Assembly: GCF_900110135.1 (NCBI RefSeq)
Contig: NZ_FOCO01000013.1
Span: forward strand, 28,693 to 92,692
Direction: 5' to 3'
DNA length: 64,000 bases
Source of the DNA: Pseudorhodobacter antarcticus
Lineage (GTDB): Bacteria > Pseudomonadota > Alphaproteobacteria > Rhodobacterales > Rhodobacteraceae
The position numbers were made by a program, and so were the translations under genes. How positions within the stretch are numbered: position 1 is the stretch's first letter; each line of letters begins with the position of its first letter. The notes under the pieces are model-generated. The model ran no database searches. It was not told the DNA's origin and saw only the letters and a program-made list of their open reading frames with translations. Below, in pieces: positions 1-8,593 of the stretch.

Positions 1-4
1 ACAG

Positions 5-1444
5 ATGACCCCGACTGATTTTTCGACCGTCTTGCCTGAAGTCACATTGGCGCTTTGCGCAATGGCTGCTTTGCTGGGTGCGGTTTACACTGGCAAAGAT
101 GCGATGGCATCAACCATCAATTGGGCCATGGCGAGTTTGTTTGTGGTGCTGGCCTTTTGGATTGGTGTGGGGACCAGTGGCGAACGGGTCGCTTTCGGCG
201 GCATGTTTAATGATGATCCCTTTGCGCGGTTCGCAAAAGTAACGATTTTGCTGTCGGCGGCCGCGGTTTTGGTTATCAGCCACGACTTTATGCTCAAGCG
301 CGGACTGCTCCGATTTGAATATCCCATCCTTGTTGCACTGGCCGTGCTGGGCATGATGTTCATGGTGTCTGCGGGTGATTTGATTGCACTTTACATGGGC
401 TTGGAACTTCAATCGCTTGCGCTCTATGTTGTTGCCAGTTTGCGGCGCGACAGCGTTAAATCGTCAGAGGCGGGCTTGAAGTATTTCGTGCTTGGGTCCT
501 TGTCGTCAGGTATTCTGCTGTATGGCGCGTCTTTGACATATGGCTATTCTGGCACGACCAATTTTGCGGGGATCATGTCAACCTTGGGCCAGGATGAGGT
601 TCCGTTGGGGTTGCTGTTTGGCTTGATGTTCTTGATCACGGGGCTCGCATTCAAAGTTTCGGCAGTGCCGTTTCACATGTGGACCCCTGATGTCTACGAA
701 GGTTCTCCCACGCCCGTGACGGCGTTCTTTGCCACGGCGCCAAAAGTTGCCGCGATGGCGTTGTTGGCGCGTTTGATGTATGACGCGTTCGGAACGATCC
801 CCGATCAATGGGGACAGGTTATTGCGTTATTGGCCGTGTTGTCGATGTTTCTGGGGGCGATTGCGGCGATCGGGCAGCGCGATATCAAGCGTCTTATGGC
901 GTATTCGTCGATCGCTCACATGGGTTTTGCGCTAATTGGGTTGGCCTCTGGTACTGTGTTTGGTGTACAGGCGATGCTGATTTATATGGCGATTTATGTC
1001 AGCATGAACATCGGCACCTTTGCATTCATCCTATCGATGGAGCGCGACGGTGTTGCCGTAACCAGCATAGACAGTCTGAACATGCTGTCGAAAAAAGCAC
1101 CCGTACAAGCTTTTGCCATGTTGGTTTTGCTGTTTAGTCTTGCGGGCGTGCCGCCAATGCTTGGCTTTTTTGGCAAATTTTATGTTTTGCAGTCTGCAGT
1201 CGCCGCAGATATGGCTTGGCTCGCCCTTGCGGGTGCTGTTGCCTCTGTGATTGGTGCCTTTTACTATCTTCGCATCGTTTTTTACATGTATTTTGGCAAA
1301 GACGGTGGCGGCATTGATGCGCGCATGGGCGCCGTTCAGTGGACTGCGTTGATGGGGTCTGCCGCAATCATGGTCTTTGGAATTGTGAACCTGTTCGGGA
1401 TTGAAGGCATTGCCTTGGTTGCGGCGCAAACGCTTGTCCGCTGA
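5..1444 (+). CDS. nuoN: NADH-quinone oxidoreductase subunit N
   Basis: Membrane-arm antiporter-like subunit of respiratory complex I, which couples NADH:quinone electron transfer to proton pumping. The 479-residue protein is almost wholly hydrophobic with about 14 predicted membrane helices and carries the family's charged residues: a glutamate near residue 134 (MGLELQ), a lysine near 217 ([14 protein letters not shown]) and the [14 protein letters not shown] stretch after it. The length is normal. It starts four bases into the window, so the rest of the nuo operon should lie just to the left. birA follows with a short overlap, the usual alphaproteobacterial arrangement. Confidence 0.97.
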   Translation: MTPTDFSTVLPEVTLALCAMAALLGAVYTGKDAMASTINWAMASLFVVLAFWIGVGTSGERVAFGGMFNDDPFARFAKVTILLSAAAVLVISHDFMLKRGLLRFEYPILVALAVLGMMFMVSAGDLIALYMGLELQSLALYVVASLRRDSVKSSEAGLKYFVLGSLSSGILLYGASLTYGYSGTTNFAGIMSTLGQDEVPLGLLFGLMFLITGLAFKVSAVPFHMWTPDVYEGSPTPVTAFFATAPKVAAMALLARLMYDAFGTIPDQWGQVIALLAVLSMFLGAIAAIGQRDIKRLMAYSSIAHMGFALIGLASGTVFGVQAMLIYMAIYVSMNIGTFAFILSMERDGVAVTSIDSLNMLSKKAPVQAFAMLVLLFSLAGVPPMLGFFGKFYVLQSAVAADMAWLALAGAVASVIGAFYYLRIVFYMYFGKDGGGIDARMGAVQWTALMGSAAIMVFGIVNLFGIEGIALVAAQTLVR

Positions 1445-2192
1445 CCTGCCACCGTGCTGGCCGCAAGGCGTGGCACGGGTTTTGCTGGATACTGTGAACA
1501 GCACAAACGCTTATGCGGCTTTGCTTTCCCCAAATGTGCCGACTTGGATCCTTGCGGCGGAACAATCTGGCGGTCGGGGGCGGCGTGGTCGACCATGGCT
1601 CAGTCCGCGTGGAAATTTCTATGCAACTTTGGCCCTTCAGCCGATTGAGACGCCGGACCTTGTCGCGTTACGGTCTTTCGCTGCGGCCTTGGCCCTGCGT
1701 GATGCGTGCATAGCTGTAACAGGGTTGACGGTGGGTTTTGCGTTGAAATGGCCGAATGATGTGCTTTTGAACGGTGGTAAGCTTGCCGGGATTTTGCTGG
1801 AAAGCACTGGGGCAGGGCAGCGGATCACCCAATTGTCCATTGGTATTGGTGTGAACCTTATAGCCGCCCCAAACGCCGATGAAGTGGAACAAGGGGCGGT
1901 TGTTCCTGTGTCGCTTTTATCCGAAACTGGTATCAGGGTTACCCCAGAAGCGTTTTTGACAGCACTCGCCAATGCGTATGAAAAGTGGGAAGCCGTTTAT
2001 GCGGCGAAAGGTTTTGCCCCTTTGCGCTCTGAGTGGTTGTTGCACGCTGCAAAACTGGGTGAAACGATCACTGCCCGTATTGGTGACACGTCTGATGTTG
2101 GTGTTTTTCAAACAATTGATGAAACAGGCGCGTTGATCCTGCAAACCTTGCAGGGCCGTCGTGCCATTCCTGCAGCTGAAATTTTCTTTTGA
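1434..2192 (+). CDS. birA: Biotin--[acetyl-CoA-carboxylase] ligase, monofunctional
   Basis: Activates biotin with ATP and attaches it to the carrier lysine of biotin-dependent carboxylases. Visible motifs are GRGRRGRPW (biotinyl-AMP binding), KWPNDVL and KLAGILLE, followed by a C-terminal cap region. There is no N-terminal helix-turn-helix, so it is not a repressor. No ATG is available near the 5' end. I chose TTG at 1434 because the product then begins as in relatives (a few residues before the [13 protein letters not shown] block) and overlaps nuoN by 11 bp. A TTG at 1401 is possible and would add 11 residues. It sits in the nuoN-birA-coaX-rnj run. Confidence 0.9.
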   Translation: MSADLPPCWPQGVARVLLDTVNSTNAYAALLSPNVPTWILAAEQSGGRGRRGRPWLSPRGNFYATLALQPIETPDLVALRSFAAALALRDACIAVTGLTVGFALKWPNDVLLNGGKLAGILLESTGAGQRITQLSIGIGVNLIAAPNADEVEQGAVVPVSLLSETGIRVTPEAFLTALANAYEKWEAVYAAKGFAPLRSEWLLHAAKLGETITARIGDTSDVGVFQTIDETGALILQTLQGRRAIPAAEIFF

Positions 2193-2209
2193 CCGGAAAG
2201 GCTATTCCT

Positions 2210-2989
2210 ATGCTTTTGGCCATAGATTGCGGCAACACGAACACCGTGTTCTCTATTTGGAACGGAAAGACTTTTATCGCGACGTGGCGGTGTTCAACCG
2301 ATCACAAACGTACCGCTGATGAATATTTTGTATGGCTCAGTACATTGATGTCATTGAATAAAGTAGAGGCGGTGATCACCAGCGCGATCATTTCCTCTAC
2401 CGTGCCGCGCGTCGTCTTTAACCTGCGTGTTTTGACAGACCGTTATTTCAATTGTCGGCCATTGGTCGTTGGCAAACCGGAATGTGCGCTGCCCGTGCCA
2501 CCTCGGGTGGATCAAGGGACGACCGTTGGATCAGATCGTTTGGTAAATACTGTGGCGGGCTTTGATCGGCACGGCGGTGATCTGATCGTGGTTGATTTTG
2601 GCACAGCAACCACCTTTGACGTGGTGGATCAAGATGGTGCCTATATCGGTGGCGTGATTGCCCCTGGCGTGAACCTTAGCCTGCAAGCGTTGTCTATGGC
2701 CGCCGCTGCCCTTCCGCATGTTGATGTTAGTCATCCAACAACCGCAATTGGAAAGAATACGGTGGCCTGTATGCAGTCAGGGGTGTATTGGGGCTACATT
2801 GGCCTTGTCGAGGGTATTTGTCGCCAAATCCGTTTGGAGCATCCGCGCCCGATGAAAGTTATTGCCACCGGGGGGCTTGCCCCGTTGTTCCAACAGGGAA
2901 CCGAAATTTTTGACGCAATCGAGGACGATCTGACCATGCGTGGTCTTGTCCTTATCAACGAACTGAACAAGGAACGGGAAACCGCATGA
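2210..2989 (+). CDS. coaX: Type III pantothenate kinase
   Basis: Phosphorylates pantothenate, the first step of coenzyme A synthesis, in the cytoplasm. The N-terminal DCGNTN phosphate-binding loop, a GSDR block near residue 107 (GADR in most relatives) and the VVDFGTATTFD block mark the ASKHA-fold type III enzyme. The length (259 residues) is normal. The reading frame is open back to a TTG at 2189 overlapping birA, but the ATG at 2210 gives the canonical MLLAIDCGNTN start. The last four bases (ATGA) overlap the start of rnj, implying translational coupling. Confidence 0.95.
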   Translation: MLLAIDCGNTNTVFSIWNGKTFIATWRCSTDHKRTADEYFVWLSTLMSLNKVEAVITSAIISSTVPRVVFNLRVLTDRYFNCRPLVVGKPECALPVPPRVDQGTTVGSDRLVNTVAGFDRHGGDLIVVDFGTATTFDVVDQDGAYIGGVIAPGVNLSLQALSMAAAALPHVDVSHPTTAIGKNTVACMQSGVYWGYIGLVEGICRQIRLEHPRPMKVIATGGLAPLFQQGTEIFDAIEDDLTMRGLVLINELNKERETA

Positions 2990-4662
2990 AAGCGAACCGG
3001 CTAATCTATCTCCCCCTCGGTGGCGCGGGGGAGATTGGGATGAACGCATATGTCTATGGCTACGGGCCAGAAGATAAAGAACGGCTTATCTTGGTCGATC
3101 TGGGCGTGACTTTCCCCGATATGGACACCACCCCCGGCGTTGACCTAATCATGCCCGATATTTCGTGGCTTGAAGCCCGCAAAGACCGGCTTGAGGCGAT
3201 TTTCATCACCCATGCCCACGAAGACCACATTGGGGCCGTTGCCCATTACTGGTCGCGCTTCAAATGCCCAGTTTACGCGCGGCGTTTTACCGCGACCATT
3301 GGGCGACTGAAGTTTGATGAACATGGCCACCCAAAAGACGCTATCACCGTGGTCGAGGCTCGGCCGGATGTGGTCAAGGCGGGGCCGTTTGACGTGCAGT
3401 TCGTGCCGGTCAGCCATTCGGTTCCCGAAAGCTCTGCATTGATCATCGACACTGAGGCGGGGCGGATTGTTCATTCTGGCGACTTCAAACTGGATGCGTC
3501 GCCGCTGGTTGGTGAAGCGTGGGACCCAGATATGTTCCAAGCGATTGCGCGTGAACGGCCTGTCAAAGCGCTGATGTGCGACAGTACTAACGTGTTTTCG
3601 CTACATGCGGGACGTTCGGAATCCACCCTGCGTGAACCGTTGCGCGATTTGATAAAATCCCAGCGCGGTATGGTTGTGGCGACCACTTTTGCGTCCAACG
3701 TGGCGCGCTTGAAATCGCTGGCCGAGGCAGCGGTGGCTGCAGATCGCACCGTGTGCCTTTTGGGGCGTGCGATGCGCCGTATGGTAACGGCCGCAGAACA
3801 ATCCGGCGTGCTGAAGGACTTCCCAAAAACTGTTTCCCCTGAGGAAGCGCAGGATATTCCACGCGGCAACTTGATGCTTATTGTGACTGGGTCACAGGGG
3901 GAGCGCCGCGCTGCCTCGGCGCAGCTTTCCCGCGGCAAGTATCTGGGGCTGGAGATGAAAGAGGGTGATACATTTCTGTTCTCCTCCAAAACCATTCCGG
4001 GGAATGAGCGCGGTGTCATTTCGATCATGAATGCGTTTTCTGAAATGGGCGTCAATATTGTCGATGACAGCGGCGGGTTGTACCATGTGTCGGGTCATGC
4101 AAATCGCCCTGATCTGGAAACCGTCCATCGCGTACTGAACCCAGAAATCGTTATTCCAATGCACGGTGAACACCGTCATCTGCGCGAACACGCACGAATT
4201 GCAATGGCAGCCGGGCGCGTGTCGGATGTCGTCACTAACGGGATGATGATTGACCTTACGGGTGATCAGCCTGAAGTTGCCGAATACATCGAAACTGGAC
4301 GCACCTATTTGGATGGATCCGTTATGATCGGGTCGCGTGATGGCGTTGTGCGTGACCGGATTCGCATGGTCCTGAACGGGCAGGTCATGGTCACCTTGCT
4401 GCTGGATGAGGCAGACGAACCTTTGGGCGATGCGTGGGTTGAGGTCAAAGGCCTGCCCGAGAAGGGCCGTACCGGAGCCGTTCTGGCCGAGACGCTGGAA
4501 GCAGATTTGACCGAGTTTGTGGATCGTGCGGGTAAAAAAGTTCTGAAAGATGATGCCAAACTGGATGAGGCGGTTCGCCGCGTTGTGCGTCAGATTTGCA
4601 TGGAAGAAATCGGCAAGAAACCTGAAGTGACTGTTGTGGTTAGCCGTCTAACCGACGGTTGA
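2986..4662 (+). CDS. rnj: Ribonuclease J
   Basis: Metallo-beta-lactamase/beta-CASP ribonuclease with 5'-3' exo- and endonucleolytic activity in mRNA decay and rRNA maturation. The zinc motif HAHEDH is at residues 76-81, the HSGDFK motif follows near residue 164, and the C-terminal histidine block (IPMHGEHRHL) near 385-395 completes the active site. The size (558 residues) is typical of alphaproteobacterial RNase J. It begins within the coaX stop codon and is the last gene before a strong terminator. Confidence 0.96.
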   Translation: MKANRLIYLPLGGAGEIGMNAYVYGYGPEDKERLILVDLGVTFPDMDTTPGVDLIMPDISWLEARKDRLEAIFITHAHEDHIGAVAHYWSRFKCPVYARRFTATIGRLKFDEHGHPKDAITVVEARPDVVKAGPFDVQFVPVSHSVPESSALIIDTEAGRIVHSGDFKLDASPLVGEAWDPDMFQAIARERPVKALMCDSTNVFSLHAGRSESTLREPLRDLIKSQRGMVVATTFASNVARLKSLAEAAVAADRTVCLLGRAMRRMVTAAEQSGVLKDFPKTVSPEEAQDIPRGNLMLIVTGSQGERRAASAQLSRGKYLGLEMKEGDTFLFSSKTIPGNERGVISIMNAFSEMGVNIVDDSGGLYHVSGHANRPDLETVHRVLNPEIVIPMHGEHRHLREHARIAMAAGRVSDVVTNGMMIDLTGDQPEVAEYIETGRTYLDGSVMIGSRDGVVRDRIRMVLNGQVMVTLLLDEADEPLGDAWVEVKGLPEKGRTGAVLAETLEADLTEFVDRAGKKVLKDDAKLDEAVRRVVRQICMEEIGKKPEVTVVVSRLTDG

Positions 4663-4679
4663 TTTTCGTCAGAATATTA

Positions 4680-4713
4680 AAAAGCGCGCAAGGGAAACCT
4701 TGCGCGCTTTTCT
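4680..4713 (+). terminator. Rho-independent terminator after rnj
   Basis: A perfect 13-bp stem (AAAGCGCGCAAGG with CCTTGCGCGCTTT) around a GAAA tetraloop is followed by TCTTTGTCT. It lies 18 bp after the rnj stop and just before the 3' end of the convergent helicase gene. The A-rich left flank means it could also act on the minus strand. Confidence 0.92.
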
Positions 4714-4737
4714 TTGTCTAGATGTTAGACGGCGTTC

Positions 4738-6369
4738 TTAGCTTTCGTTTGCTGTGCCGCCGTCGCTTTCCGAATGGGGCGCCGCAAAATCATCATCCGC
4801 ATCGTCGCTGGTGTTATCTTCCAGTTTGAAACTGCGCAAAATGAAATCGGGTACATGGTCACCAAGCCCAACCACGCGGTCATTGCCACTTTGCCCCCGG
4901 CGGTCGTCCCGTCGATCATCACGCCGGTCGTTGCGTGGTTCATCGCGGCGCGTTTCCGTCCGATCATTGCGGCGGTCATCGCTGCGTGGTTCCCGGCTAC
5001 GTTCCCCACGATTGCGGTCCTCACGCGGGGCAGGGATAGCCCCTGGCACAACGTCTGCAACCGTTTCGGCAACTGCAACAACAGTTTCCAACACTGGATC
5101 TGCTTCAACCTTGTCGGCCCGTGGCGTGCGGCTGCGGTTGCGGCCACCACGCGTCCGTGCCGGCTTTTCGGTTTCTTCCTCAACTGCTTTTGCGGGGCGT
5201 TCGGCCTTTACAGCTTCAATGCCCTCAGGCAATTCGCCGCGTGGTATGGTTTTCCCTACCAAAGCTTCAATCGCTGAAAGATACTTTGCGTCTGAAGGTA
5301 CCGACAGGGTAAATGCCTTGCCTTCACGCCCGGCGCGGCCCGTACGACCGATGCGGTGAACGTAATCTTCGGGGTGGCTGGGAACATCAAAGTTAAAAAC
5401 ATGGCTGACCGCAGGAATATCAAGACCGCGCGCAGCCACATCGGAAGCAACAAGCAAATGCACGGAACCATCACGAAAACCGTCCAACGTGCGGGTACGC
5501 ACTGACTGATCAAGGTCACCGTGGATCGGGGATGCGTTGAACCCGTGCTGTTTCAAAGACTTGGCGACCACATCGACATCCATCTTGCGATTGCAAAAAA
5601 TGATCGCGTTGGTGCAAGTCGCCCCTTCGGCGCGGATAATCGCCCGCAACACTGCCCGTTTTTCGGCAAAGCTGCGATCCTTGCGGCTTGGCGTTATCTC
5701 GATCAGCTTTTGTGTAATCGTCTCAGAAGTGGAGTTTTGGCGTGCCACCTCAATTTTTACCGCAGCCGACAAGAATGTATTGGTGATGCGCTCAATCTCG
5801 GGCGCCATCGTGGCGGAGTAGAAAAACGTTTGTCGGGTGAATGGCGTCAAACTGAAGATTTTTTCGATATCGGGAATGAACCCCATATCCAGCATCCGGT
5901 CAGCTTCATCAACCACCATGATCTGCACGCCTTGCAGCAGCAATTTGCCACGCTCGAAATGGTCCAGCAGGCGGCCCGGTGTTGCAATCAAAACATCAAC
6001 GCCGCGATCAATCAGCTTGTCCTGTTCGCCAAAGGCCACGCCGCCAATCAACAAAGCCTTTGTCAGCTTTGTGTGCTTTGCATAGGTTTCAAAATTCTCG
6101 GCTACTTGGGCGGCCAGTTCGCGTGTGGGGGCAAGCACCAAACTGCGGGGCATCCGCGCGCGCGCGCGGCCTTTGCCCAAAAGGGTGATCATCGGCAGCA
6201 CAAAACTGGCAGTCTTGCCCGTGCCTGTCTGGGCGATGCCCAATACATCTTTGCCTTCCAGCGCATGCGGAATCGCTTGGGCCTGAATAGGTGTAGGGGT
6301 TTCGTAGCCAGCTTCGGCAACGGCTTGCAGGACGCGGGGGTCCAGCGCGAGGTCAGAAAATTTAATCAT
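4738..6369 (-). CDS. DEAD-box ATP-dependent RNA helicase, RhlE-like
   Basis: RNA unwinding ATPase of the RhlE/DeaD group, probably acting in ribosome assembly or mRNA decay. The helicase core (about residues 1-375) shows the Q-motif region (TPIQAQAIP), motif I AQTGTGKT, motif II DEAD, motif III SAT and motif VI HRIGRTGRAG. The remaining roughly 165 residues form a low-complexity tail dense in Arg/Asp/Asn (RDDRRDDRRG-type repeats) between acidic stretches, a typical RNA-binding disordered tail. A possible cold-shock role is known for the family but nothing in the sequence proves it. Confidence 0.95.
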   Translation of the reverse strand: MIKFSDLALDPRVLQAVAEAGYETPTPIQAQAIPHALEGKDVLGIAQTGTGKTASFVLPMITLLGKGRARARMPRSLVLAPTRELAAQVAENFETYAKHTKLTKALLIGGVAFGEQDKLIDRGVDVLIATPGRLLDHFERGKLLLQGVQIMVVDEADRMLDMGFIPDIEKIFSLTPFTRQTFFYSATMAPEIERITNTFLSAAVKIEVARQNSTSETITQKLIEITPSRKDRSFAEKRAVLRAIIRAEGATCTNAIIFCNRKMDVDVVAKSLKQHGFNASPIHGDLDQSVRTRTLDGFRDGSVHLLVASDVAARGLDIPAVSHVFNFDVPSHPEDYVHRIGRTGRAGREGKAFTLSVPSDAKYLSAIEALVGKTIPRGELPEGIEAVKAERPAKAVEEETEKPARTRGGRNRSRTPRADKVEADPVLETVVAVAETVADVVPGAIPAPREDRNRGERSREPRSDDRRNDRTETRRDEPRNDRRDDRRDDRRGQSGNDRVVGLGDHVPDFILRSFKLEDNTSDDADDDFAAPHSESDGGTANES

Positions 6370-6486
6370 GTGCGTCCTGTGAATGCGGTATCGGACCGCA
6401 ATAATGGGATGGGACGCTAGATTTCCGGGCGCCCCGGCGTCAATGCCCTTGGGGCTATTCGGGCGTAGCCTTTCTTTGGCCTCACG

Positions 6487-7632
6487 TCAAGTTGTAGCGT
6501 GGTCTGATGGCGTTGGTTGTTTTGGCGCGGCTTTCTTGGATACAGAACCGGCCGTGGCTGTCATTGAGGCAGGCTTGCGTGCTTTGCCTGTTTTTGATGT
6601 AGTTTTGGTGTCATCAAGTGTTTCTGACGCAGTGTCACGCGGGGTTTTTGTGTAATCGACGGCATTGGGATTTGCTTTGCAAAACGCCCGAAACGCGCGA
6701 ATCTGCGGTTCTTGCAGCATCGTGTAATAACGGGCCAGATGTGTGAAGATCGCCGTCTCGCGCAGCTTCATCAATTTGCCGCCTGATGCGTCATCCAGCA
6801 CCGCCATGCGCACTTTGATCCGGGCTTGAAAGGGTTGCATGCTGTCATCAATGGCAAAGTTTTTATTGCGCATCCGCCAATATCGATGGCCGATCGTGCG
6901 ATTGGCCTGATGCGCCGATCCGCGCGCCGATTTCAACATAAAGCTGCACAGATCACGCACAATGTAGTGGTTGACTTGGGCAAATTCACAGCCGCCAGGA
7001 TCTGTTGAGTTAAAGTTTTTCAATAAGTATTGCTCAGGCGCAAGACCGCTGCCATTGGTGTATCGAATTTTATCCTCTGCAATCAATGCTTTGTTGGGTT
7101 TATGGATGCCGGGGCGGTTAAACAAGGTGGGCCGGAACATGCATTTGAACGCCCCAAAATTATCCACCTCCCCAAGCTGATAATTGGCCATTTTGAAGCG
7201 ATCTGTCACCAACTCCTCGGTCATCACCTCATAGCCGGAATTGCCAAAAATGCGCCAATTCAGATGCAAGCAATCACTTTCGGGCAGCACTTTCATGAGA
7301 TCAGACAGCATGCCATCCCCGGTTTTGATCAACAGAAATTCATCCATATCCAAGGCCATAGCCCAGTCTGCTTGCTGATAAGCGGGAAGGGCCGCGGCGC
7401 GTGTATAAGCGCGGACCTGATGCATACCAACGTCGGCGCGGTTGTAAAAATACTGAATCGCGCCAAGGTCACGCAAGGCGGCCAAGGTTTCATGCGTCAA
7501 ATCATCGCTGTCATTTTGATACACCACGATGTCGGTGAAGCCGATTTCTTGATGATATGCGACCCATTCGAGAAAATACGGGGCCTCATTTTTGGCTGTT
7601 GTCACCAAAAAAGCTTTTGGGGCGGGTATCAT
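6487..7632 (-). CDS. Glycosyltransferase family 2-type protein (GT92-like)
   Basis: Predicted sugar transferase of the type annotated glycosyl transferase family 2 / GT92. The protein opens with a hydrophobic strand then TTAKNEAPYFLEWVAYH, and a DMDEF metal-binding motif (a DxD variant) lies near residue 100. An NHY block lies in the second half. The C-terminal 60 or so residues are a basic, Ser/Thr/Lys-rich tail. The ATG at 7632 overlaps the upstream stop as TGATG, so the two genes are translationally coupled; a GTG one codon earlier is also possible. No signal peptide or membrane segment is evident. The acceptor is unknown; related genes often sit in surface polysaccharide loci, but none is visible here. 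Confidence 0.82.
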   Translation of the reverse strand: MIPAPKAFLVTTAKNEAPYFLEWVAYHQEIGFTDIVVYQNDSDDLTHETLAALRDLGAIQYFYNRADVGMHQVRAYTRAAALPAYQQADWAMALDMDEFLLIKTGDGMLSDLMKVLPESDCLHLNWRIFGNSGYEVMTEELVTDRFKMANYQLGEVDNFGAFKCMFRPTLFNRPGIHKPNKALIAEDKIRYTNGSGLAPEQYLLKNFNSTDPGGCEFAQVNHYIVRDLCSFMLKSARGSAHQANRTIGHRYWRMRNKNFAIDDSMQPFQARIKVRMAVLDDASGGKLMKLRETAIFTHLARYYTMLQEPQIRAFRAFCKANPNAVDYTKTPRDTASETLDDTKTTSKTGKARKPASMTATAGSVSKKAAPKQPTPSDHATT

Positions 7633-8402
7633 CACTCTTTCCTTTCGTCTTTTGTGCGTGCGGCGATCCGCGCTTGCTTTTTTGTGCGCATGGCGTTGAT
7701 CCGGCGAAAGATGCCGCCTTGGTCGCTGTTCAGACGGTCTAGCAAAGCGCAGGCCAAGGCACCCATAACCCTCTCATCTGTTGCGCGTTGCCACAAAGGC
7801 GCCAACAGGTTGATATCAAGCCCGCCGGATGCCAGTGAAAAAGGGCTCATGCCCAAAGGCAGTTCCGCCTCAACCCGCCGCAGGCCAAACGCATCGTCGG
7901 GTGTTTTGCCAGAATGGAGGCGCTCAAACTCATATAACTTCATCATCGAAAACAGCATACCCAACTCGCGCCCAAGCGATTTTTCGCTTTCGGTTTTACC
8001 ATATTCGCCAAAAGTGATTGCGGCAGAGATCAGCCAGCGGGTGTTCAGCGTGCCCAAAAGATAGTCGCAGTGATCCACCCAGATCTTGTAAAACAAATCT
8101 GGCGTATGTGCTGGAAAACTGCGTTTACGCAAATGCGATACCGTCATGCCATGCAATAAAACAAGTTCTGACTGTCCAGCCAACTCGCGCCGCAATTCAT
8201 GTTCTTTGGCGCGATGCCGGCTGGCATTGTCGGGCAATGGGTTCGGGGGATCAGCCAAGTTTTTGGTGGTCAGGGCCGCAAGATCTGTGTCCAATCCAGC
8301 GAGGTTTTCACCTTTTGAAAATCCCAATGGCGCACGCCTCTTTTCCCAATGCGTGATCAGGCTGTCGGGGGCGTTGGAATAAGTTGGCCCGGTCAAAGTC
8401 AT
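7632..8402 (-). CDS. Conserved protein of unknown function coupled to glycosyltransferase
   Basis: I do not recognise a family. The 256-residue product is soluble, without a signal peptide or membrane helices. It is basic at its C-terminus (KKQARIAARTKDERKE) and has a central aromatic-rich stretch (LFYKIWVDHCDYLLG). Its stop codon overlaps the start of the glycosyltransferase gene, and six bases upstream lies the stop of a truncated frame that seems to be a third member of the same unit. The coupling suggests a joint role with the glycosyltransferase. Confidence 0.75.
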   Translation of the reverse strand: MTLTGPTYSNAPDSLITHWEKRRAPLGFSKGENLAGLDTDLAALTTKNLADPPNPLPDNASRHRAKEHELRRELAGQSELVLLHGMTVSHLRKRSFPAHTPDLFYKIWVDHCDYLLGTLNTRWLISAAITFGEYGKTESEKSLGRELGMLFSMMKLYEFERLHSGKTPDDAFGLRRVEAELPLGMSPFSLASGGLDINLLAPLWQRATDERVMGALACALLDRLNSDQGGIFRRINAMRTKKQARIAARTKDERKE

Positions 8403-8408
8403 GCCCTT

Positions 8409-8579
8409 TTATTGCTGTTTGGCAGTCCCCTGACGCACCAAAATAGCGTTATCTGACAACACCATGCGCGCAGGTTCTGCCGCAATCGCTATGTTATCCT
8501 CTGACACAAGATGTGGTTCAAGTTCCCAACTGTCTATGAAAAGGAAACAATTGGCTGGAATATTGAGGGGGCCGTGACC
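8409..8579 (-). pseudogene. 3' remnant of a gene upstream of the unknown/GT pair
   Basis: A stop-to-stop frame of 57 codons reads protein-like (it includes NIPANCFLFIDSWELEP and AEPARMVLSDNAILVRQ) and ends six bases before the next gene, as an operon partner would. It has no usable start codon at its upstream end: in-frame TAG lies at 8580-8582, and ATG occurs only near the last 18 codons. I infer the C-terminal end of a gene whose 5' part was lost next to prfC. It could instead be a short gene with a rare start codon, or chance. Confidence 0.4.
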
Positions 8580-8593
8580 CTAAGATCACGGCT

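Noticed and set aside
4900..5040. Apparent tandem repeat near 4.9-5.0 kb
   Set aside because: It is the Arg/Asp-rich low-complexity tail of the helicase, not a CRISPR or DNA-level repeat.
5521..6420. 299-codon plus-strand open frame opposite the RNA helicase
   Set aside because: Antisense to a well-supported gene, with no family features; a by-product of codon bias.
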